Shown: positions 1-5,746 of the stretch, one piece after another
How positions within the stretch are numbered: position 1 is the stretch's first letter
Layout of the letters: every line of letters begins with the position of its first letter
Source of the DNA: Prevotellaceae bacterium
GTDB lineage: Bacteria > Bacteroidota > Bacteroidia > Bacteroidales > Bacteroidaceae
Length of the DNA stretch: 6,768 nucleotides
Assembly: GCA_021204885.1 (NCBI GenBank)
Contig: JAJPYP010000067.1
Span: 1-6,768 of the forward strand
Direction: 5' to 3'
The notes under the pieces: model-generated
Told to the model about the DNA's origin: nothing
Databases searched by the model: none
Seen by the model: the letters and a program-made list of their open reading frames with translations, nothing else
Translations under genes and position numbers: made by a program

Positions 1-355
1 TGGTCTTGCTGCGCAGCTGCCACTTGATGATGGGAATGGCGATGGGATAGAAATACTTGCCGCCCCAGTTGTACACCTTGAACAGGAAGCTGTAGAAGGG
101 GTTCAAGAACTTGGGCACACCGTAGAGGTCGATAAGCTCGCCGATGCGCTTGGCAAGCTTCTTGCTGTCGCGTATCTGGCTGCTCTCGTCCAACATCTTC
201 ACCATGAACTTCTTGTCCTCGGGGCGCTTTACCATGATGGCATACATTTCCTGGTCTTTACGTTCACGGTCGGTGATGGTTTGTTGACTGGTATCGTAGA
301 GTTTCCTCATCCAGTCTTTCACTTCATTTACTGTAGGCATGGTTACCTTAGTCAT
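1..355 (-). CDS. N-terminal part of a probable bifunctional proline dehydrogenase / L-glutamate gamma-semialdehyde dehydrogenase (PutA-like), truncated by the window edge
   Basis: The minus strand is open from an ATG at 355 to the window edge, giving about 118 residues without a stop. The visible part is charged and probably helical. It contains IRDSKKLAKRIGELIDLYG followed by VPKFLNPFYSFLFKVYN and an IPIIKWQLR stretch. This pattern resembles the segment before the proline dehydrogenase barrel in bifunctional PutA-type enzymes, which oxidise proline to glutamate through pyrroline-5-carboxylate. Neither catalytic domain lies inside the window, so the assignment rests on N-terminal resemblance only. 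Two starts are possible: ATG at 355, or ATG at 340 (MPTVNEVKDW), which has AAGG five bases upstream and would fit better with the candidate -7 element at 363-370. The gene is downstream of and co-directional with the Ser-rich secreted protein gene, but the 81 bp AT-rich gap suggests its own promoter. An unrelated helical protein is the main alternative. Confidence 0.55.
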   Translation of the reverse strand, partial: MTKVTMPTVNEVKDWMRKLYDTSQQTITDRERKDQEMYAIMVKRPEDKKFMVKMLDESSQIRDSKKLAKRIGELIDLYGVPKFLNPFYSFLFKVYNWGGKYFYPIAIPIIKWQLRSKT

Positions 356-362
356 AGTACAT

Positions 363-370
363 CAAATTTA
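363..370 (-). promoter_or_regulatory. Candidate Bacteroides -7 promoter element
   Basis: On the minus strand these bases read TAAATTTG, an exact match to the Bacteroides primary sigma factor -7 consensus TAnnTTTG. No TTTG is present 19-21 bp upstream, so the -33 element is missing or weak. Transcription would begin only a few bases before the ATG at 355. That implies either a nearly leaderless message or use of the ATG at 340. Confidence 0.3.
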
Positions 371-394
371 TGGATTGTTTAATTATCTTGTTTA

Positions 395-418
395 ATACAC
401 TTGTCACATTATACACTT
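395..418. repeat. Pair of 8-bp direct repeats upstream of the PutA-like gene
   Basis: ATACACTT occurs at 395-402 and again at 411-418, start to start 16 bp. The copies lie about 40-65 bp upstream of the PutA-like gene's start codon, just upstream of the candidate -7 element. This could be a pair of regulator half-sites, but eight-base repeats in AT-rich DNA also arise by chance, and 16 bp is not a whole number of helical turns. Confidence 0.3.
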
Positions 419-436
419 CGTGGGCTTAAGGAGGGT

Positions 437-1288
437 TTACTTGCGTCCTGAGGAAGAAGAAGAGGTGGAGGTGCGACGGCTCGACGTGCTCCCCTTGCGG
501 CTGTTGCTGGTAGTGCCGGCCGTACTGGAACTCTTGCCGTTGGAACTCTTGGAAGCGGAAGAGGTGCGGCTGGTAGAACTCTTGCTGCTGCTTGAGGTCT
601 TGCTACTGCCGGAAGTCTTGGAAACGGAAGAAGTCTTGCCGCTGCCGGAAGTCTTGGAGACGGAGGAGCTGCCGCTGCCCGATGTCTTTGAAACCGAAGA
701 GCTGCCCGTGCCCGAAGTCTTGGAGGAAGAAGAGGAGTTGCCCGCCGGCTTGGCATTGGTGTTGTTGCCCGAAGTCTTGGATACCGAAGAGCTGCCGCCG
801 CTACTTGGCTTCGCATTGGATTTATTGCCGCTTGACTGTATCTTGGTGACGCTCGAACCCCTGTCGGGATTTACCCAAGAATTGGTGTTCTGCTTGCTCT
901 TGTCATACTTGCTGTCATGACTGTAACGTATGGGGGTCTGCGTACGGTCTTTCTGGAATATCTTGAACTGTTTCTTGTGTATCTTGTTGTTGAGCCAAGG
1001 GGTGGGCTCGTCGTTGATCACCACCTTGTAGAGGGTATAGAGGTCGTAAATGCGGTACCTGTCGGGCAAGTACTGGGTGGCCACCCATACGCCGCCTGAA
1101 AGCAGGTAGAAGAGCGCGTTCTCCACATCATAGTAGATGTTCAAGTCGGGCAGGTAGTAGAAGTAGGCCAATTCATAACCCACCGGCCCCCATGCCGGCT
1201 GCAAGTCGATGTTGCGTTGGGCAAAGGCCGATGAGGGCAGCCCCGCGAGCATCAATGCGACAACCGATGCCAATAAAATCCGTTTCAT
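437..1288 (-). CDS. Secreted protein of unknown function with Tyr-rich head and Ser-rich repeat tail
   Basis: The 283-residue product starts with a clear signal peptide: MKR, a hydrophobic core, and a probable cleavage after AFA at residue 23, leaving an N-terminal Gln. There is no cysteine, so it is not a lipoprotein. Residues about 30-110 form a compact, aromatic-rich region with YELAYFYYLPDLNIYYDV (38-55), GGVWVATQYLPDRYR (65-79) and YDLYTLYKVV (81-90). This resembles small uncharacterised exported proteins common in Bacteroidetes; I know of no established function. From about residue 143 to the end the sequence is almost entirely Ser, Thr, Gly, Lys and Asn, with repeats of the type SSSVSKTSGSG, and it ends in a basic SSSSSGRK. 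The tail is likely disordered and makes up over half of the mature protein. The ATG at 1288 is chosen because the signal peptide follows at once. It is divergent from the acyl-CoA ligase gene. The cell envelope or periplasm is the likely location; a role in surface or wall binding would be speculation. Confidence 0.85.
   Translation of the reverse strand: MKRILLASVVALMLAGLPSSAFAQRNIDLQPAWGPVGYELAYFYYLPDLNIYYDVENALFYLLSGGVWVATQYLPDRYRIYDLYTLYKVVINDEPTPWLNNKIHKKQFKIFQKDRTQTPIRYSHDSKYDKSKQNTNSWVNPDRGSSVTKIQSSGNKSNAKPSSGGSSSVSKTSGNNTNAKPAGNSSSSSKTSGTGSSSVSKTSGSGSSSVSKTSGSGKTSSVSKTSGSSKTSSSSKSSTSRTSSASKSSNGKSSSTAGTTSNSRKGSTSSRRTSTSSSSSGRK
612..803 (-). repeat. In-frame tandem repeats encoding the SSSVSKTSGSG units
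   Basis: Read on the plus strand, units beginning GAAGTCTTGG or a near match (GATGTCTTTG) start at 612, 648, 681, 714 and 771. The first unit is 36 bp, the next two are 33 bp, and the interval from 714 to 771 holds one 33-bp unit plus a 24-bp spacer. All spacings are multiples of three, so the reading frame of the secreted protein is kept and the tail gains or loses 11-12 residue blocks. The copies differ at several bases, so they are not a fresh expansion. A second, longer-period similarity is seen in the protein: residues 153-172 (SGNKSNAKP...) resemble 173-191 (SGNNTNAKP...). Confidence 0.8.
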
Positions 1289-1334
1289 GATACTTTTAAA
1301 GTTATGTTTGTCTAATAAGTCATTATCGCGGTTG

Positions 1335-1342
1335 CAAAGTTA
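1335..1342 (-). promoter_or_regulatory. Candidate -7 promoter element for the Ser-rich secreted protein gene
   Basis: The minus strand reads TAACTTTG here, followed by CAACC, matching the Bacteroides -7 consensus TAnnTTTG. It lies 46 bp upstream of the ATG at 1288, giving a leader of roughly 35-40 bases. No clear TTTG is found about 20 bp upstream; that position holds CAAC/TCAA. The call rests on the -7 element and its position in the AT-rich divergent gap. Confidence 0.45.
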
Positions 1343-1423
1343 AGCAAATTATTAAAACTTCGGTTGAACGATAAGGTGCATTATAAGAAATGGAAAAGTT
1401 GTTTTTTCCAAGCAAGCATTAAA

Positions 1424-1455
1424 TTTGTACAATTCAGGCGAAAGGAGTACCTTTG
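1424..1455 (+). promoter_or_regulatory. Bacteroides-type promoter for the acyl-CoA ligase gene (and possibly prfB and the MFS gene)
   Basis: A -33 element TTTG (1424-1427) is followed after 20 bp by a -7 element TACCTTTG (1448-1455), both exact matches to the Bacteroides consensus TTTG / TAnnTTTG at the usual spacing. Transcription would begin at about 1460-1463, leaving a leader of about 20 bases before the ATG at 1484. The -33 TTTG is itself the end of another -7-like match, TAAATTTG (1420-1427), with a TTG at 1399-1401 18 bp upstream, so a second overlapping promoter is possible. Confidence 0.65.
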
Positions 1456-1483
1456 TCGACCGTTTGACATAACCGATGCTTGT

Positions 1484-3298
1484 ATGACTTACCGCCACTT
1501 GTCTGTCTTGGTGCATTGCCAAGCCCATAAGTATGGGGAAAAGACGGCCATGAGGTACAGGGATTACGCTACGGCCCGCTGGATTCCCGTCACTTGGAAC
1601 GCCTTCTCACGGAAGGTGATGGAGACGGCGTGCGCCTTGGCGGCGTTGGGGGTGAAGGAGCAGGAGAACATCGGCATATTCTCGCAAAACAAGCCCGAAT
1701 GCCTCTACGTGGACTTCGGGGCGTTTGCCAACCGCGCCGTATCCGTCCCTTTCTATGCCACCAACTCCAAAGCACAGACAAGTTACATGTTGAACGACGC
1801 GGGCATCCGCTTCCTCTTCGTGGGCGAGCAATACCAATACGACACCGCTTACGGTGTCATGGACCGCTGCCCCGCTTTCCGCACGATAATCATCTTCGAC
1901 CGCACTGTGGCCAAGGAGCCCGACGACAAGCGTTCCCTCTACTTCGACGAGTTCCTCGCCTTGGGAGGCGACCCAAGCTGCCAAGCGGTGGTGGAGGGAC
2001 GCATGGCACGCGCTGCCGACGACGACTTGGCCAACATACTCTATACATCGGGTACCACAGGCGAGCCCAAAGGGGTGATGCTACACCACTTCAACTACCG
2101 CGAGGTGTTCCGCATACACGACCTGCGCCTTCCCTTCCTCACCGACAAGGACATCTCCATGAACTTCCTGCCGCTTACCCACATTTTCGAGAAGGCATGG
2201 AGTTACTATTGCCTGCATCGCGGTATAGAGATATGCATCAACCTGCGCCCCATGGACATACGCAACACCATCAAGGAGATACGCCCCACGATGATGTGCA
2301 GCGTGCCGCGCTTCTGGGAGAAGGTCTACGCCGCCGCCCAAGCCCACATCGCCCGCGAATGGGGGCCGGCTCGGCTCTTGATTGAGGACGCGCTGCGCAC
2401 CGGCCGCCGTCACAACTTGGACTACGTGCGCTTGGGTAAGCGGGCCCCCCGCTGGCTGCACCTGAAATACAAGCTGTACGACAAATGCGTCTTCTCGTTG
2501 TTGAAACGCGAGGCGGGCATAGAGCGCGGCACGTTCTTCCCTGTGGCGGGGGCTTTCGTCTCGGATGAAGTGTGCCGCTTCATGCACTCCGTGGGCGTGA
2601 ACATGGTAGTGGGCTACGGGCTTACGGAGTCTACCGCCACCGTGTCGGTCTATCCCCAAAAGGGATTTGTCATAGGGTCGGTGGGCGAGGTGATGCCCGA
2701 CTTGGAGGTGAAGATAGGCAAGGCCGGCGAAATCTTGCTGCGGGGCAAGACCATCACCACCGGTTATTACCACAAGCCCGAAGCCACCGCCCGTGCCATG
2801 GATGCCGAGGGGTGGTTCCACACCGGCGATGCCGGCTACTTGGAGGGACGCACGCTCTACATGACCGAGCGACTGAAAGACCTTTTCAAGACCTCCAACG
2901 GGAAGTACGTGAGCCCGCAAGCCTTGGAGAGCCGCCTGATGATAGACCCTTTTATAGACCAGGCCGAAGTGATTGCCGACAACCGCAAGTTCGTATCGGC
3001 CTTGATCGTGCCCGACTACAAGGCGGTGAAGGCGTATGCCAAGGAGTGGGACATAGACTACAAGGACATGGAGGAGCTGTTGCGGCACCCCGTGATTCAG
3101 AAGTTCTTCAACACCCGCATCATGGAGTCGCAGAAACACTTCGCCCACTACGAGCAGATAAAGCGCTTCACCTTGCTGCCGGAGCCTTTCACCATGGAAC
3201 ACGGCGAGCTCACCAACACCTTGAAGCTGAAACGCACGGTGGTGGAACAGCACTACAAGGCGGTTATCGACCGCATGTACGAAGTGCCTTTCAGGTAG
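1484..3298 (+). CDS. Long-chain fatty-acid--CoA ligase, AMP-forming
   Basis: The 604-residue product belongs to the ANL adenylate-forming superfamily, long-chain acyl-CoA synthetase branch. It converts a fatty acid, ATP and CoA to acyl-CoA, AMP and pyrophosphate, in the cytoplasm or at the inner membrane face. Visible motifs in order are the phosphate-binding loop YTSGTTGEPKG (187-197), the adenine-binding YGLTES (378-383), WFHTGDAGY with ribose-binding Asp449, the hinge segment RLKDLFKTSNGKY (463-475), and the C-terminal NTLKLKR with Lys581 as the probable catalytic lysine. All expected key residues are present and the length is normal. The frame stays open upstream to a TTG at 1364, but ATG 1484 (MTYRHLSVLV) is chosen because homologues begin there and because the consensus promoter at 1424-1455 would place the upstream codons outside the transcript. 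Substrate chain length cannot be read from the sequence. It may head a three-gene transcript with prfB (77 bp gap). Confidence 0.92.
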   Translation: MTYRHLSVLVHCQAHKYGEKTAMRYRDYATARWIPVTWNAFSRKVMETACALAALGVKEQENIGIFSQNKPECLYVDFGAFANRAVSVPFYATNSKAQTSYMLNDAGIRFLFVGEQYQYDTAYGVMDRCPAFRTIIIFDRTVAKEPDDKRSLYFDEFLALGGDPSCQAVVEGRMARAADDDLANILYTSGTTGEPKGVMLHHFNYREVFRIHDLRLPFLTDKDISMNFLPLTHIFEKAWSYYCLHRGIEICINLRPMDIRNTIKEIRPTMMCSVPRFWEKVYAAAQAHIAREWGPARLLIEDALRTGRRHNLDYVRLGKRAPRWLHLKYKLYDKCVFSLLKREAGIERGTFFPVAGAFVSDEVCRFMHSVGVNMVVGYGLTESTATVSVYPQKGFVIGSVGEVMPDLEVKIGKAGEILLRGKTITTGYYHKPEATARAMDAEGWFHTGDAGYLEGRTLYMTERLKDLFKTSNGKYVSPQALESRLMIDPFIDQAEVIADNRKFVSALIVPDYKAVKAYAKEWDIDYKDMEELLRHPVIQKFFNTRIMESQKHFAHYEQIKRFTLLPEPFTMEHGELTNTLKLKRTVVEQHYKAVIDRMYEVPFR

Positions 3299-3375
3299 CG
3301 ATGGAAACGACTATTGAACCACGAGAACCCTAATGAAGCATTGACAAACATTTTAAAACAGACACTATAGATAGT

Positions 3376-4488
3376 ATGATTACAGCAGACCAATTGAAAG
3401 ATATTAAGGAGCGCACCGAAGCCTTGCACCGTTATTTAGACATAGACAGCAAGAAGATTCAAGTAGAAGAGGAGCAGTTGCGCACGCAAGTCCCCGGCTT
3501 TTGGGACGACCAGAAAGCGGCCGAAGCCCAAATGAAGAAGGTAAAGGGGCTGCAACAGTGGATTGACGGCTACGCAGAGGTGAAGGATTTGACCGAGGAG
3601 CTGCAATTAGCCTACGACTTCTATAAGGACGGGCTGGTTACCGAGCAGGAGGTGGACGAGGCTTACCGCAAGGCGGCCGATGCCGTGGAGGCGTTGGAGT
3701 TGAAGAACATGTTGCGCGAAGAGGCCGACTATATGGATTGCGTCTTGAAAATCAACTCGGGTGCCGGCGGCACCGAGAGCCAAGACTGGGCCAGCATGCT
3801 CATGCGCATGTACCTGCGCTATGCCGAGACCCACGGTTACAAGACGGTCATCGCCAACCTGCAAGAGGCCGAGGAGGCGGGCATCAAGACCTGCACCATA
3901 GAAATATCGGGCAGCTACGCCTACGGTTACCTCAAAGGAGAGAACGGCGTGCACCGCTTGGTGCGCGTGTCGCCCTATAACGCGCAGGGCAAGCGCATGA
4001 CCTCCTTCGCCTCGGTATTCGTCACGCCGCTCGTGGACGACACCATAGAGGTGAACATCGAGCCGGCACGCATCTCTTGGGACACCTTCCGCAGCAGCGG
4101 CGCCGGCGGGCAGAACGTGAACAAGGTGGAGTCGGGCGTGCGCTTGCGCTACCAGTACAAGGACCCCTACACGGGCGAGGAGGAGGAGATACTCATCGAG
4201 AACACCGAGACGCGCGACCAGCCCAAGAACCGTGAGAACGCCTTGCGCCTGTTGCGCTCCATGCTCTACGACAAGGAGATGCGCCACCGCCGCGAGGAGC
4301 AGGCCAAGATAGAGGCGGGCAAGAAGAAGATTGAATGGGGCTCGCAGATACGCAGCTACGTGTTCGACGACCGCCGTGTGAAGGATCACCGCACAGGCTA
4401 CCAGACGTCGGACGTGGGCGGCGTGATGGACGGCAAGATAGACGGCTTCATCAAGTCCTATCTCATGGAGTTCGCCGGCGGCGAGTAA
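3376..4488 (+). CDS. prfB: Peptide chain release factor 2 (RF2)
   Basis: The 370-residue product is a class I release factor of the RF2 type, which recognises UGA and UAA in the ribosomal A site and triggers peptide release. The N-terminal helical domain (about 1-100) is followed by the core. The stop-codon recognition loop reads RVSPYNAQGKR with SPY at 199-201, where RF2 of E. coli has SPF. The catalytic GGQ is at 244-246 in RSSGAGGQNVNKVESGVRL. The residue equivalent to the variable E. coli position 246 is Ser240. The gene is a single continuous frame: the place where many bacteria carry the UGA-dependent +1 frameshift reads TAT TTA GAC (3433-3441) with no stop. No Shine-Dalgarno sequence is seen before ATG 3376. 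The 77 bp before it contains no TAnnTTTG element, so transcription may come from the acyl-CoA ligase promoter. Confidence 0.97.
   Translation: MITADQLKDIKERTEALHRYLDIDSKKIQVEEEQLRTQVPGFWDDQKAAEAQMKKVKGLQQWIDGYAEVKDLTEELQLAYDFYKDGLVTEQEVDEAYRKAADAVEALELKNMLREEADYMDCVLKINSGAGGTESQDWASMLMRMYLRYAETHGYKTVIANLQEAEEAGIKTCTIEISGSYAYGYLKGENGVHRLVRVSPYNAQGKRMTSFASVFVTPLVDDTIEVNIEPARISWDTFRSSGAGGQNVNKVESGVRLRYQYKDPYTGEEEEILIENTETRDQPKNRENALRLLRSMLYDKEMRHRREEQAKIEAGKKKIEWGSQIRSYVFDDRRVKDHRTGYQTSDVGGVMDGKIDGFIKSYLMEFAGGE
3433..3441 (+). other. Position of the missing RF2 programmed frameshift
   Basis: These bases read TAT TTA GAC and encode Tyr20-Leu21-Asp22. The matching E. coli segment is TAT CTT TGA C, where a +1 shift over CTT TGA is required to make full-length RF2. 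Here there is no TGA and no CTT slippery codon. The preceding bases (GCACCG) also lack the AGGGGG-type stimulator. The frame is therefore fixed in the genome. Confidence 0.85.
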
Positions 4489-4521
4489 AGTCATTGAAAC
4501 GGATATAACACATAAAGCGAC

Positions 4522-5730
4522 ATGAATGAAGAACCAACCACGACAGACAAACCAATGAAAGACAAGCTTTGGAACGGCAACTACCTGAAGCTGCTCTCCA
4601 CCAACTTCCTGCTCTTCTTCTCGTTCATGCTGTTGGCACCGCTGTTGCCTCTCTACTTGAGCGACACGTTCCATGCCGACAAGGACGCCATCGGCTTGGT
4701 ACTCTCGGGCTACACCATCACGGCATTGGTGGTGAGGGCGTTCAGCGGATATATCGTGGACACCTTCCCGCGCAAGTTGGTGCTGTTAGTGGCTTATTGT
4801 GTGTTGTCCATCTTCTTCTTGGGTTATGTGGCGGCCGGCTCGTTGCTCCTGTTCACCATCGTGCGCACGCTGCACGGCGCCCCCTTCGGCGTGACCACCG
4901 TAGCCACCAGCACCGCCGCCATCGACGTGCTGCCCTCCTCGCGCCGCACCGAGGGCATCGGCTATTACGGACTGAGCAACAACATCGCCACCGCCATCAG
5001 CCCCACCGTGGCCCTCTTCCTCTTCGGGGTGTGGCACAACTACAACTTCCTCTTCCTGCTGGCTTTCGCCCTCTCGTTCATCGGTGTGTTCATCAACGCC
5101 TCGGTAAAGATACCACGGAAGGAACAGGTCAAGAACCGCGCCCCCATCTCGCTCGACCGCTTCGTATTGCTTAAAGGATGGAGCCAAGGGGCGACCATGA
5201 TCTGCTTCTCCTTCTCTTACGGCATAGTGGCCACCTACATCGCCATCTACGGCAGGGAGGAATTCGGCATCACCAACGGCACGGGGCTCTTCTTCGCGCT
5301 CATGGCCATCGGACTTATCCTCTCGCGGCTCACCGGCACCAAGTCGCTGCGACAAGGCAAGGTGGTGAAGAACGCCACGCAAGGCATCGTGGTGTCGCTC
5401 TTGGGCTATCTTCTCTTCGCCGCGTTGCACAACCTGTGGGGTTATTACGGAGCGGCACTTGTCATCGGCTTGGGCAACGGACACATGTATCCCGCCTTCC
5501 AGAACATGTTCATCAACCTCGCTCCCAACGACCGGCGCGGCACGGCCAACTCCACCCTGTTGGTATCGTGGGATATAGGCGTGGGCATCGGCATCTTGGC
5601 CGGCGGCTTTCTCTCGCACAACTTCGGCTTCCATCCCGCCTTCTGGACGGCATGGGCCATCAACGGCACGGGCGCGTTGTTCTATTTCCTCTACTCGCGC
5701 GAGAATTACATCAAGAACAGGCTGCGGTAG
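4522..5730 (+). CDS. MFS transporter, 12 transmembrane helices
   Basis: The 402-residue product is a major facilitator superfamily protein of the inner membrane, of the drug or sugar-efflux-like type common in Bacteroides. Hydrophobic segments alternate with short loops through the length, consistent with 12 helices. The loop after helix 2 carries a motif A variant, GYIVDTFPRK (76-85), with Asp80 and Arg84-Lys85 kept but Pro83 in place of the usual Gly. Further family features are RTLHGAPFG (115-123) and EGIGYYGLSNNIATAISP (144-161), the latter in the motif C region of helix 5. A basic central loop near 195-213 separates the two halves. The start at 4522 gives a hydrophilic leader; an internal ATG at 4555 (MKDKLWNGNY) is an alternative. 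It follows prfB after 33 bp with no terminator seen, suggesting co-transcription. The substrate cannot be deduced; its neighbours give no clue. Confidence 0.9.
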   Translation: MNEEPTTTDKPMKDKLWNGNYLKLLSTNFLLFFSFMLLAPLLPLYLSDTFHADKDAIGLVLSGYTITALVVRAFSGYIVDTFPRKLVLLVAYCVLSIFFLGYVAAGSLLLFTIVRTLHGAPFGVTTVATSTAAIDVLPSSRRTEGIGYYGLSNNIATAISPTVALFLFGVWHNYNFLFLLAFALSFIGVFINASVKIPRKEQVKNRAPISLDRFVLLKGWSQGATMICFSFSYGIVATYIAIYGREEFGITNGTGLFFALMAIGLILSRLTGTKSLRQGKVVKNATQGIVVSLLGYLLFAALHNLWGYYGAALVIGLGNGHMYPAFQNMFINLAPNDRRGTANSTLLVSWDIGVGIGILAGGFLSHNFGFHPAFWTAWAINGTGALFYFLYSRENYIKNRLR

Positions 5731-5746
5731 CCCTTTTCTTAACTGC

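Noticed and set aside
408..413. TATAAT on the minus strand, resembling a sigma-70 -10 box
   Set aside because: The Bacteroides primary sigma factor uses TAnnTTTG, and there is no matching TTGACA at 17 bp. AT-rich gaps give such hits by chance.
612..803. CRISPR-like array
   Set aside because: The 33/36 bp units are contiguous, diverged, in-frame coding repeats without unique spacers of constant length, and no cas gene is present.
420..920. Plus-strand open frame of 166 codons, rich in Leu and Glu, opposite the Ser-rich tail
   Set aside because: It is the complement of the repeat region: the Ser/Lys repeats produce repeated Glu/Leu/Val in the opposite frame. The minus-strand frame has a signal peptide, a promoter element and a family-like head.
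2081..3253. Minus-strand open frame of 390 codons inside the acyl-CoA ligase gene
   Set aside because: It lies wholly opposite a gene with every family motif intact. GC-rich codon use lowers the frequency of antisense stops, and the translation is His/Val/Gly-rich with no recognisable domain.
3607..4674. Minus-strand open frame of 355 codons across prfB and the start of the MFS gene
   Set aside because: It is antisense to two well-supported genes and has low-complexity composition, with no plausible start signal or family resemblance.
5720..5740. Possible terminator: GGCT-GCGGT-AGCC followed by CTTTTCTT after the MFS gene
   Set aside because: The stem has only four pairs and overlaps the stop codon. 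It is too weak to call, although a T-rich tail is present between convergent genes.
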